This document shows positions 1-7,736 of a stretch of 59,097 nucleotides of DNA, one piece after another. This DNA comes from a virus. Under the pieces are notes generated by a model. That model had not been told where the DNA came from and made no database searches. It saw only the letters and a program-made list of their open reading frames with translations. Position 1 is the first letter of the stretch. Each line of letters begins with the position of its first letter. The position numbers were made by a program, and so were the translations under genes. The DNA lies in the IMG/VR virus record IMGVR_UViG_3300025767_000018, positions 1 to 59,097 of that record, one strand, 5' to 3'.

Positions 1-247
1 TGCCAACTTCTGTCCAAGAATGTATCCAGTAGTCTGGAAACTTAACATTAAATAAAGAATACTGTTGTATCAAGTCTAGCTGTTTTAAGTTTCCAGAGCC
101 GCCTCTAGCAAACGAAAGCACCAGATAATGGTCATTTTGTAACCGGCCTTCGATACTGTCGTCCATCCGTAACCCCGACTTTGTTAACGACCTCCAATCA
201 AGCCAACTGTCGCCACTAAGCCATATCATATGTGTTCGCTTCCCCAT
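1..247 (-). CDS. SGNH-hydrolase-like protein, 3' end cut by window
   Basis: Open frame from an ATG at 247 that runs off the left edge, so only the first 82 codons are present. The N-terminus holds MIWLSGDSW, which resembles the GDS block of SGNH/GDSL hydrolases, and a later RGGSGN that resembles the Gly/Asn block. This is the same pattern as in the complete protein at 2058-2792. The catalytic Asp-His end, if present, lies outside the window. It is the last visible gene of the accessory operon and overlaps a tiny upstream frame. SGNH proteins often add or remove acyl groups on sugars, which would fit the sugar genes here. That role is inference from two short motifs. Confidence 0.5.
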   Translation of the reverse strand, partial: MGKRTHMIWLSGDSWLDWRSLTKSGLRMDDSIEGRLQNDHYLVLSFARGGSGNLKQLDLIQQYSLFNVKFPDYWIHSWTEVG

Positions 248-342
248 TTAATAGTTTCAATAAACAATTTCTTATTGTTAATATTAGTTTGTTGCAATCT
301 TTTTTTTCTGTAATCTATATGTTTAGTGGGATTAAATTTCAT
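226..342 (-). CDS. possible 38-residue small protein
   Basis: ATG at 342 lies one base after the TAA of the radical-SAM gene (TAA-A-ATG), the coupled spacing seen throughout this operon. The frame gives a 38-residue, lysine-rich, basic peptide beginning MKFNPTKHIDYRKK and overlaps the next gene by 22 nt. It fills what would otherwise be the largest gap in the operon. No family is recognised. It could be a chance frame: the support is only start placement and gap filling. Confidence 0.3.
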   Translation of the reverse strand: MKFNPTKHIDYRKKRLQQTNINNKKLFIETIKWGSEHI

Positions 343-343
343 T

Positions 344-1408
344 TTAAGTAAACTGCTCTGCAAAAGGATCAAACTCGGATCCGCACTTCATAGCACATAC
401 CTTTAGTTTTCCATCGCCGCAGCTTGGTTTATTCCAGCTGTCTTGTATTCTGTCAAATGCACCTGTAGCAAATACTTTCTCTAAGCCGTTACGTGCATTA
501 AGGGCGTCTTTATCGATAAAGTCCCATATCTGTTCTACTTTGGGATCTTTGTGCCACCATTTATACATACGGCCAGCAGTCCAACAACACGGCATTGCTA
601 GGCCCTCTGCTGTAATAAACAAACTATTATCTTTCTTTACTTTACAAATGATAGGAGCTGCATCATAGTAAGCATCCATAGTGCCGTACTTGTTAATAAT
701 TACTTCTTGCTTGCTAAGTGCTTTGTTAACATACTTTGCATTTGGTTTTTTAATTTCAGTTGTATTGTTGCCTTTTTTATCGCGGGCTTGATGAGATTCT
801 TTCTTCTTAGAATCCTGCGTAATAAAGCGTCCAGTTTTTTTCTTCATAAACTTTTCACAACCCCACTTATTAGCAAGTGCTTCTGCTTCTTCTACTTGAT
901 GTTGGTTGTGTTCAAATATTAAAAAGTCCCAACGTGCTCTGCCTCCGGCATTAATAAACGCTTGCATGTTACGCTCTACGTTGTCCCAGTTTACTCCTTG
1001 ACGATAAAGATGATTAGTATCACGCAACCCGTCTACGCTGAATATAACTGCACCCTTTTTATTAATAACATCTGCAAGCTCTGACCACCAAGCAACACTC
1101 TTTGCGCCGGCATTGGTGTTCATACTTAACCACATTGTAGGGTTATGCTCTCTAAAGTATTTGAATATTTCCAATGTATCTCGTGCTACAATAGGATCAC
1201 CTAGGTTACCGCACATAAACATTGTGTCTAACTGTGCAATAAACTCTGGGAGGAATATTTTTTTACAATCTTCTAAACTAAGTTCATCTAAATTAATGTG
1301 AGGATTAATACCTTTACCATTCATATTGCGATCGCACATAGGACAACTAGCTTGACAGTTTTGTGTTACTTCAAGATGAATTGATCTTATATCAGCATAG
1401 TTATACAT
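344..1408 (-). CDS. radical SAM protein with C-terminal cysteine-rich region
   Basis: Radical S-adenosylmethionine enzyme. The Fe-S motif CQASCPMC (CX3CX2C) begins 18 residues from the chosen start. The C-terminal region carries further cysteines (MPCCWTAG, then CGDGKLKVCAMKCG), suggesting a SPASM-like auxiliary cluster. The middle part (SMNTNAG, FSVDGL) fits the TIM-barrel strands of the family. The start at 1408 was preferred because its ATG overlaps the upstream TAA as ATGTATAA and a GGGGA lies upstream. An in-frame ATG at 1456 would add 16 residues and overlap the QueC-like gene by 56 nt. The substrate is unknown. The overlap with the PP-loop gene suggests the two act together. Family assignment is firm, function open. 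Confidence 0.85.
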   Translation of the reverse strand: MYNYADIRSIHLEVTQNCQASCPMCDRNMNGKGINPHINLDELSLEDCKKIFLPEFIAQLDTMFMCGNLGDPIVARDTLEIFKYFREHNPTMWLSMNTNAGAKSVAWWSELADVINKKGAVIFSVDGLRDTNHLYRQGVNWDNVERNMQAFINAGGRARWDFLIFEHNQHQVEEAEALANKWGCEKFMKKKTGRFITQDSKKKESHQARDKKGNNTTEIKKPNAKYVNKALSKQEVIINKYGTMDAYYDAAPIICKVKKDNSLFITAEGLAMPCCWTAGRMYKWWHKDPKVEQIWDFIDKDALNARNGLEKVFATGAFDRIQDSWNKPSCGDGKLKVCAMKCGSEFDPFAEQFT

Positions 1409-2057
1409 ATCTATTAAATCCCCAATAGCGTTCTTTACAAAACCAACATACTTCACAATGCTTGTCGATGTTATACACTGAATCGGTTACTATTGCTTCG
1501 CAACTTCTAGTTACAGGAAATAATGTATCCATTACTCCTAGTCGAGTATAGTGTTCAGCAACGCCGCGTTTATCTATGTTAATAAGAGGAACACGATAAT
1601 TGACTTTTTTTACAAGTTGTTTCGATCTGTCATCAGTCGGCATAGACGAAATATCGGTATACAAATGCGGAGCATCGTCTTTACTTGGGTTAGCTGTGAT
1701 GCCGCTAAAATGCAAATTAAACAGTTCTTGTTCATACAACGACTTTAAAAAGTCTTCTTGATCTAAAATATATCTACTTGCTGTAACATCTTTATATTGA
1801 TGTTTGCCAAACACTATTCCAGTTAGTTCTTCAACCTTTCTCAATACACTATCTGCATACTTTTGCTGATATAGTTTATTGTCGGCAACACCTGTTACAG
1901 GATGAATTGTTATGTCTGGGCGTTCTTCCATTACATACTTTGCTAACATATAACACACAATTGCACTATCAGCGCCACCAGATATTTTTAATCCAATATT
2001 AGTTATATTTTTAGGAAGATCAATTTCCCAGTTATCTTGCGAATTTTCAAATAACAT
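1401..2057 (-). CDS. QueC-like PP-loop ATP pyrophosphatase
   Basis: 218 residues, the usual length of QueC-type enzymes. The ATP-binding PP-loop SGGADS is at residues 26-31. Near the C-terminus Cys186 is followed by CEVCWFC (Cys201, 204, 207) and KERYWGF, matching the QueC zinc site (C, then CX2CX2C, then R..aF). The stretch before it (VPLINIDK, LGVMD, TRSC) also follows the QueC order. QueC makes 7-cyano-7-deazaguanine from the 7-carboxy precursor, which phages use for DNA or tRNA modification. No FolE, QueD or QueE homologue is visible here, so another nucleotide- or sugar-related amidation or adenylation is equally possible. TAA of the upstream gene abuts its ATG. Confidence 0.7.
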   Translation of the reverse strand: MLFENSQDNWEIDLPKNITNIGLKISGGADSAIVCYMLAKYVMEERPDITIHPVTGVADNKLYQQKYADSVLRKVEELTGIVFGKHQYKDVTASRYILDQEDFLKSLYEQELFNLHFSGITANPSKDDAPHLYTDISSMPTDDRSKQLVKKVNYRVPLINIDKRGVAEHYTRLGVMDTLFPVTRSCEAIVTDSVYNIDKHCEVCWFCKERYWGFNRYV

Positions 2058-2792
2058 TTATAGCTGTTCCTTAACATAATTAAATATGTGTTCGTTTGTT
2101 AATGTGCCTATATGGGTATTATCATAAGCATAGTCTATCCGTGCAATCTCTGATATGTTATAAAAGTTTTCTTCAGATGTTATATCATACTCAATAGCGT
2201 TAATGTCGAAACTATTTAATAAATTTAAAGTATGTTGACGACACCATTTAGAATGTGTTTCTATAGGGTTAATTTCGCCTTGTATAAAGGGTCCAAAACC
2301 TTTTTGGGATGCCATGGGCTGTATCCGCATAACCGCATTGCTAGGATGTGTATACGGAAAATTTAGTCTCATATGCTTTGGCCATTGTATAACTACTGCT
2401 TTTGGTTTGTTTGATACATTATACAATAGATTAGCTATATTCATCATAATGTAATTTGCACTACCGCTACACAGGCCTAAATTGTAGGTTTTTATATTTA
2501 AATTCTTTTCTATAAGATTTGAAGCACGTTCATGTTCATGTAAGTATAGACCGTATGTATTACTACATCCAATGTGGATAATGTATTCACCATCATTGTC
2601 AAAGTCAAATTCATGTGTTCTGTATCCCATACTATTATGTTTAAATTCTATAGGATTTTCTAAAAGTTTACGATATTTCCAGGGTTTGCCCAGTATCTTT
2701 AAATTTCTGCGCCATCTCTTATGGTCATCTGGGTGCGGAAAGTTAATATCTATTTTACTGCCACCACCTAGATCAATTAAATCATACTGCAT
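2058..2792 (-). CDS. SGNH/GDSL-hydrolase-like protein
   Basis: 244 residues with the SGNH blocks in order: IHIGCSNTYG at about 73-81 (nucleophile block, Ser77), NLGLCSGSANY at 104-114 (Gly/Asn block), KAVVIQWP (core strand) and DNTHIG at 224-229 giving the Asp-X-X-His pair. The family includes carbohydrate esterases and O-acyl transferases or hydrolases. The nucleophile block reads GCSN rather than GDSx. The gene overlaps the upstream one by 16 nt and directly abuts the QueC-like gene. A role in acyl decoration of a glycan is inferred from neighbouring sugar genes; the fold call rests on motif spacing only. Confidence 0.6.
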   Translation of the reverse strand: MQYDLIDLGGGSKIDINFPHPDDHKRWRRNLKILGKPWKYRKLLENPIEFKHNSMGYRTHEFDFDNDGEYIIHIGCSNTYGLYLHEHERASNLIEKNLNIKTYNLGLCSGSANYIMMNIANLLYNVSNKPKAVVIQWPKHMRLNFPYTHPSNAVMRIQPMASQKGFGPFIQGEINPIETHSKWCRQHTLNLLNSFDINAIEYDITSEENFYNISEIARIDYAYDNTHIGTLTNEHIFNYVKEQL

Positions 2793-3211
2793 TTTTCCAT
2801 ACCTCTATATGTATTGTAGCACATATTTTTAGTTTTGTCAATCTTATAATACTCATCCCCTGGATACAGCAAACTTAAATTTACAATAATATGTGAAGTT
2901 CTGTTTAGTTCGGTATATTTTCTATCTATGCATCGTCCAAAATGAAACCCACAAAAATAATATGGTCCGGTAGTATCTGGAGTTTCTTGTATCTTATTGA
3001 TTACTATATCTTTCGAAGTATCAATTTCGTCCATTATCTCTCTACCATCTGCACAATGTATAATTGCATAACTTGACCTTAAACTTTTTAAACGTAGATT
3101 TAAAAAGCTACCAAACAATTTTGCTTCTTGTTCGAGGTGCGGAAATCGTATTACATCTTCTTTTTCACAATGCTTCCAAGCATCGACTACTATAATAGTT
3201 CCTTTATTCAT
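2777..3211 (-). CDS. small protein, possibly isochorismatase-like
   Basis: 144 residues. An N-terminal strand ending in Asp (GTIIVVDAW), a central SYAIIHCADG and a late YYFCGFHFGRCI echo the alpha/beta order and the conserved late Cys of isochorismatase-like hydrolases. The match is weak and the catalytic lysine is not obvious. It overlaps the upstream glycosyltransferase-like gene by 8 nt and the downstream SGNH gene by 16 nt, so it is clearly part of the operon. Treat the function as unknown. Confidence 0.6.
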   Translation of the reverse strand: MNKGTIIVVDAWKHCEKEDVIRFPHLEQEAKLFGSFLNLRLKSLRSSYAIIHCADGREIMDEIDTSKDIVINKIQETPDTTGPYYFCGFHFGRCIDRKYTELNRTSHIIVNLSLLYPGDEYYKIDKTKNMCYNTYRGMEKCSMI

Positions 3212-4241
3212 TTATAATTCCTTGTATAACAGGCCTTAATCTTTCAGCATCGAATTCTACAAATTGTTGCCTATATACTTTTTGATTATGTTTAATTATC
3301 GGCCGCATTTTAGATCTAATGTTTGTTAATTCACAAGGTGTAAAATTTCTATAATAGTTTAAATTATCTGTAATAACTTTTATTCGATCTGATAAATTAA
3401 TATCGTTATCGTAGTCTTCGTTAAACCATTTATCAAAAGTTTTATACCCCATTTGTTTTAAAGATTTTAATGTTCCGGGATTACCTAATATCATAAATGG
3501 CATTCCTATTGCTATTGGTTTATATACTTTTTCTGAAAAGAATAAGCGAGTGTTATCAACTAACGTTTCTGTAGCAATATAGACGAAAGACCTTTTACAC
3601 TGTTTCGTAGGTACAAAGTTATTAGGGTTTATGTTAATTAAATCACTAACGTCTAATACATCAAATTTTTGATTAGGAATTTTTGAAGTTGGATTATTAC
3701 TAAAATAATTTGTTAACTCGTTTCCCTTATTGCTTATTGTATTATACCCTAAGTCAAAAAGATCATTGTTAATTAATTCTTCTATTAATTGTGCTCTATG
3801 AGGGCGAGCTACTCTAGTACAATTTATATATAATTTGTTGCTGAAATATTTACAAGGCCTATTCTGAGGATACATGCAAGCACTCCAAAAGTTATGAAAA
3901 ATAAAATGTAAATCGTTAGTAGACTGATTAGGTAATAGTTGATCACAAGTTATTACATAAATTTTCTTTTGTAAATGTTTGTTTAATAATTGTGCTGCGG
4001 TATAAACAAATTTACTTGCTTCAAATAAATCAAAAAGTACTACTCTAACATTATTGTGTTTAATAAACTCTTTATTTGTTCCGTCTATTACTAATTGCAT
4101 CCATTGGTCGATTGGTTCGTCTATTCCTGGGGAATATTCAATAGGATATATTTGTATATCATCAGATGTTTCGATCTCTGGCAGCATATCAAAAGTTGTT
4201 TTATGCCACAGTTGACTTTTATCTATAAACGCATATTTCAT
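3204..4241 (-). CDS. putative glycosyltransferase (exostosin/fucosyltransferase-like C-terminus)
   Basis: 345 residues. The C-terminal part reads FFSEKVYKPIAIGMPFMILG followed by GTLKSLKQMGYKTF and a DKWFNEDYD. This is the arrangement (Ser-Glu-Lys-X-Tyr-Lys-Pro, Pro-X-hydrophobic, GY.TF) seen in nucleotide-sugar-binding halves of GT-B enzymes of the exostosin and GT10 type and in many marine T4-like phage proteins. The N-terminal half is less conserved, with VRVVLFDLFEAS and YVITCDQLLPN. The start TAATG overlaps the stop of the preceding small gene by one base. The acceptor is unknown; a role in glycosylating cell-surface or virion components is inferred from context. Confidence 0.55.
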   Translation of the reverse strand: MKYAFIDKSQLWHKTTFDMLPEIETSDDIQIYPIEYSPGIDEPIDQWMQLVIDGTNKEFIKHNNVRVVLFDLFEASKFVYTAAQLLNKHLQKKIYVITCDQLLPNQSTNDLHFIFHNFWSACMYPQNRPCKYFSNKLYINCTRVARPHRAQLIEELINNDLFDLGYNTISNKGNELTNYFSNNPTSKIPNQKFDVLDVSDLININPNNFVPTKQCKRSFVYIATETLVDNTRLFFSEKVYKPIAIGMPFMILGNPGTLKSLKQMGYKTFDKWFNEDYDNDINLSDRIKVITDNLNYYRNFTPCELTNIRSKMRPIIKHNQKVYRQQFVEFDAERLRPVIQGIINE

Positions 4242-4456
4242 TAATCATCTAAAACTAATTTGATATCTTTGCCTGGTCCTACTTTACTGGGCAGGTCACC
4301 GTGCTCATTAACATACCAATCTATTACTGCTGCATACCAATTTTGACTGTTGTGATGTGCTTGTTTATTAAATTGATAGATGTTGTTGTTTGTTGCCTGC
4401 ATTGAATTTAATGCCCTAGCACTTTCTTTTTGCATTTCTCTTAAACTAAGTTTCAT
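4241..4456 (-). CDS. hypothetical 71-residue protein
   Basis: Short protein with a glutamine- and asparagine-rich centre (about residues 20-40) and a tryptophan-containing segment NWYAAVIDWYVNEHG. No domain or membrane segment is recognised. It overlaps the sugar dehydrogenase by 11 nt and shares one base with the downstream glycosyltransferase-like gene, so translational coupling is likely. The function is unknown. Confidence 0.65.
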   Translation of the reverse strand: MKLSLREMQKESARALNSMQATNNNIYQFNKQAHHNSQNWYAAVIDWYVNEHGDLPSKVGPGKDIKLVLDD

Positions 4457-5546
4457 ACTTTACTCCGTAGCTGTTCCATGGATCGAAGTTATATACATTA
4501 TTTATTGGCTTGCACGTTGGATGAACTAAAACATACACTAACGGGTTGCTATCAACAATCCGTCCACCAAGTTCTTTTACATAATGTTGCACTAATAGAC
4601 TGTAACTACCGTCAGTATATTCAACACCCGGTTTATAACTATCGCTACTAAACTGTATTCGATCGCCGTGGTTTAAAATTTCAATAGCCATGTTCCGTGC
4701 TTGTTGTTCTCTTGCTATCATCATTGAGTCAAACAAGTCGTATCCTAAATCTAACTTGTCTGCTAGAAAACGCAGAGCAATATTATCTCTAGGATGACAT
4801 GCGCCGCCGTCTCCCATCCCTGCTGTCATATACGCTGGACTTATAATACGCTGTGTAGATTGCGACAAAGCGCCTGTAACAACGTTTACGTTAATGTTAC
4901 CCTGTTGCACTGCTACGTCTTGTATCATGTTTACAAGGGCAATTTTAGTGCTTATAAATGTATTATAGAAAACTTTAATACACTCACATTCGTCCCAGGT
5001 GCCAATTACGTAGCGAGGATTGTTTTCCATGATTGTTTTATAAAAATCTACAAGTTGTTTTGCATCACCTGTTTCGGTTCCGTCTGCTGTGCCAATCATA
5101 ACCATTTCAGGATTGACCATATCCCAAGCTACTGTGCCCATAGCAATCAAATAAGGATTATAAACAAATCGTGTATTAGGGACAAGATCAATAAATTCTC
5201 TACGTACTGTGCCTGGTAATACTGTACTTACAAGTACAAGCATTTGAGCAGGAGTCATATGGGTGTTTGCTTCTTCAAGTACATCTTTTACAATTTTATA
5301 ATCAAAGTCCTTAGGTGGTAGATGTGACGTGGGAGACGATCCGTCATAGGCCGGGTCATGTGGTGTTGGCACTGCTATAAAGACAATATCTGCACTTTGA
5401 ACTGCTTTCTTAATTGTGGAGGACACAAATACTTTAGAGCTTTTTTTATTACTAATATCGTATCCAGTTACATTATGTCCTTTTTGTGCAATAACTTCTG
5501 CACACGGCAACCCTAATTTACCTAAGCCAATCCATGCTATATTCAT
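4446..5546 (-). CDS. UDP-glucose/GDP-mannose dehydrogenase family protein
   Basis: 366 residues, somewhat shorter than the usual 390-450. An N-terminal Rossmann fold carries GLGKLG (7-12) and an acidic end of strand 2 (YD, residue 30), so NAD is the likely cofactor. VPTPHD follows the family's VPTP motif. GDGGACHPRD contains the expected catalytic cysteine at residue 250. These enzymes oxidise a UDP-hexose (or GDP-mannose) twice to the uronic acid through a thiohemiacetal on that cysteine. The gene supplies an activated sugar precursor to the neighbouring transferases. The start overlaps the repeat-protein stop as ATGA. The exact sugar substrate cannot be read from the sequence. Confidence 0.88.
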   Translation of the reverse strand: MNIAWIGLGKLGLPCAEVIAQKGHNVTGYDISNKKSSKVFVSSTIKKAVQSADIVFIAVPTPHDPAYDGSSPTSHLPPKDFDYKIVKDVLEEANTHMTPAQMLVLVSTVLPGTVRREFIDLVPNTRFVYNPYLIAMGTVAWDMVNPEMVMIGTADGTETGDAKQLVDFYKTIMENNPRYVIGTWDECECIKVFYNTFISTKIALVNMIQDVAVQQGNINVNVVTGALSQSTQRIISPAYMTAGMGDGGACHPRDNIALRFLADKLDLGYDLFDSMMIAREQQARNMAIEILNHGDRIQFSSDSYKPGVEYTDGSYSLLVQHYVKELGGRIVDSNPLVYVLVHPTCKPINNVYNFDPWNSYGVKYET

Positions 5547-7057
5547 TTGATTCCAATTCTCATATATCTTGTGTACTTTTCTAAAGGCAATTCACCTTCA
5601 TATAATACTGATGTCATCGGTGACTGACTTGCAAAGTCAGTTAATCCGTCTACACAATTTACATGTTCTTCTATTTCAAAATAATTATTAGTTTGTAAAA
5701 TAACTAGTTTTCCATCTGGTATCTTAGCATACCATTCTTCAAAGTTATTTATATGCTCACAACTTGTGTTTATAATTGTGTCAGGTGTATCATCTAAAGG
5801 ACACTGTGTTCCGTCGAATTTAATCACTTCATAGACGTCATGCACATAATTAATATCCATAATGTCCTTTGTTGATGATTTAAACTTCCAGCTATCCTTA
5901 ACCCACGGTTTATTAAATGTTTCGGCAATACTTTGGCAATTAGGATCAATATCAAAGCTTCGTATCTTGTCTATTTTGATCTTACTTTCAAACAACATAG
6001 TAGCTAACGTAGCATACCATCCTGCACACAAGAAAACTGTACCTAAATCTAAATTTAATTTTGTAAGCTCTTTGACAATCCATAGTTTACTTTTTATTTG
6101 TCCTCGACTAAAACAATCGTCCCAAATTTCAGTTTCATTAACAAAAAAGTCTTTAAATGCTGCTACAAACTGTGTGTCGACATATCGATCTAGAATAGGC
6201 CAAAGTTTCCAAATATTATCTTCTAATACAAGTTTTCGCAAATCTTCGTCATCGACGAATCTAAAAATACTATGTAAGTTCTGTTCAACTACTGCTTTAC
6301 GCAACTCTTCGTATTCATCCGGCAATAGTCTAAAAATACTATGTAAGTTCTGTTCAACTACTGCTTTACGCAAATCTTCGTCATCGACTAATCTAAAAAT
6401 ACTATGTAAGTTCTGTTCAACTACTGCTTTACGCAAATCTTCATCGCCATTAGTTAATCTAAAAATACTATGTAAGTTTTTTTCAACTACTGCTTTACGC
6501 AATTCTTCATCGCCATTAGTTAACCTAAAAATACTATGTAAGTTCTGTTCTAATACTGCTTTACGCAATTCTTCAAGTTCTCCATTAACTTCGCCATCGA
6601 CTAATCTAAAAATACTGTGTAGGTTTTGTTCAACTATTGCTTTACGCAATTCTTCGTATTCATCCGGTAATAGTCTAAAAATACTGTGTAGGTTTTGTTC
6701 AACTATTGCTTTACGCAATTCTTCATGTTCATCCGGCAATAGTCTAAAAATACTGTGTAAGTTTTTTTCAACTACTGCTTTACGCAATTCTTCATGTTCA
6801 TCTGGCAATAGTCTAAACAAACTATGAATATTTTCTTCTACTATAGTTTTACGCAAATCTTCGTATTCATCTGGCAATAGTCTAAAAATACTGTGTAGGT
6901 TTTGTTCTAATACTGATTTACGAAGATCCTCATCTGCATCAATAAGCCGAAAAATACTGCTTAAATCTTTATCTATATACGATCTTCTTAAATCAGCAAG
7001 GTTACTTTCAGTAGGATATAACAATTCAAATCTGTCTAATAATTCATATGTTTTCAT
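5543..7057 (-). CDS. tandem-repeat protein with C-terminal methyltransferase-like domain
   Basis: 504 residues in two parts. Residues about 22-290 are twelve head-to-tail repeats of 21-27 residues with core LRKAVVEQNLHSIFRL and an acidic linker of variable length (LPDEYEE, VDDED, TNGDEE, VDGEVNGELEE). The first and last copies are degenerate. The C-terminal 200 residues look like a class I SAM-dependent methyltransferase: TVFLCAGWYATLA (glycine-poor motif I), RSFDIDPNC (acidic end of strand 2), IKFDGTQC and IINTSCEH. The repeats predict amphipathic helices that could form a solenoid or rod. The methyl acceptor is unknown. It overlaps its neighbours by 4 and 14 nt. Confidence 0.75.
   Translation of the reverse strand: MKTYELLDRFELLYPTESNLADLRRSYIDKDLSSIFRLIDADEDLRKSVLEQNLHSIFRLLPDEYEDLRKTIVEENIHSLFRLLPDEHEELRKAVVEKNLHSIFRLLPDEHEELRKAIVEQNLHSIFRLLPDEYEELRKAIVEQNLHSIFRLVDGEVNGELEELRKAVLEQNLHSIFRLTNGDEELRKAVVEKNLHSIFRLTNGDEDLRKAVVEQNLHSIFRLVDDEDLRKAVVEQNLHSIFRLLPDEYEELRKAVVEQNLHSIFRFVDDEDLRKLVLEDNIWKLWPILDRYVDTQFVAAFKDFFVNETEIWDDCFSRGQIKSKLWIVKELTKLNLDLGTVFLCAGWYATLATMLFESKIKIDKIRSFDIDPNCQSIAETFNKPWVKDSWKFKSSTKDIMDINYVHDVYEVIKFDGTQCPLDDTPDTIINTSCEHINNFEEWYAKIPDGKLVILQTNNYFEIEEHVNCVDGLTDFASQSPMTSVLYEGELPLEKYTRYMRIGIK
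6190..6994 (-). repeat. in-frame tandem repeat block, 12 units of about 63-81 nt
   Basis: Units are near-identical at DNA level. For example CTATGTAAGTTCTGTTCAAC (plus-strand reading) recurs near 6270, 6340 and 6402 with few changes in other copies. Length differences fall in the acidic linkers and are multiples of three, so the reading frame is kept. Such arrays expand or shrink by recombination or slippage. Confidence 0.9.
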
Positions 7058-7736
7058 TAAATTTTTCCTTTAACCAATCAAAATCGTTTATTTTTTTAAG
7101 TGCTTCTACATTATCTTGATTTGCTCTTCCGTAACCAGTGCCTGCTGTTGCGCCCCTAATAGCATACTCACCATGAGGACGGTCTTTCCCTACTGTCTGC
7201 CAGACACGCAGACGATTTTCAGTTTCTTCATTATTTTGCCTATCTATCACTTTGCTCGACAGTTTAGTACACTCTCTAAATGCACTGCGCCAAGTGCTAA
7301 ATTCATCAACATTAAATGCTGTAACATTACTAACTTGATCCATTGGAATAAATTTATTACTAATGCTAGTTGTCATGTCAGTAGTAGTTGTATCCATATT
7401 AACTGTTGCTAGTCTTGGAAATAACTTTACTCCGCCATTACCGTATTCTAAATCATTGATAGGATTACAACTGCGCCATACATGTACTGCATCTCTATTA
7501 TTACGAGTAGGAACATACCCAAAGTCAAAGTCATCTACAATTTGTGCATCTGCATCAATTATCCATATCATAGGAGTAAATGCCTGTTTGGCTGCTTGAA
7601 TGTGCGCCTGATGTATTCCTTTAACTCCATGCACACGAGTAGCCCACGGAACTTTTCTTTTTAACACGTTCCAGTTTGTATCTGCTTCAGCTTCGTTGTA
7701 GCTTATAAAAATTACATCATACATTACTATTCTCAC
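7044..7736 (-). CDS. putative glycosyltransferase, paralogue of the 9051-9977 protein
   Basis: 230 residues. YDVIFISYNE at the N-terminus, VPWATRVHGVKG, then IIDADAQIVDDF (a DXD-like metal/nucleotide-sugar site) and NDLEYGNGGVKLFPR match the protein at 9051-9977 segment by segment, so the two are paralogues of a GT-A-like family. The start is a GTG at 7736: its MRIVMYDVIFISY aligns residue for residue with MKIIDYDIVYLSY of the paralogue. An ATG four codons later (7724) is the alternative. The two paralogues flank a radical-SAM gene. Sugar donor and acceptor are unknown. Confidence 0.6.
   Translation of the reverse strand: MRIVMYDVIFISYNEAEADTNWNVLKRKVPWATRVHGVKGIHQAHIQAAKQAFTPMIWIIDADAQIVDDFDFGYVPTRNNRDAVHVWRSCNPINDLEYGNGGVKLFPRLATVNMDTTTTDMTTSISNKFIPMDQVSNVTAFNVDEFSTWRSAFRECTKLSSKVIDRQNNEETENRLRVWQTVGKDRPHGEYAIRGATAGTGYGRANQDNVEALKKINDFDWLKEKFNENI

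Noticed and set aside
5862-6827. 321-codon plus-strand frame opposite the repeat gene
   Set aside because: Mirror of the tandem repeats; Ser/Leu/Lys-rich with no start context, and the minus-strand gene has clear domains and operon overlaps.
6190-6994. Regular repeats that could be taken for a CRISPR array
   Set aside because: The repeats are in frame within a coding gene, the linkers are short and also repetitive, and no cas genes are present.
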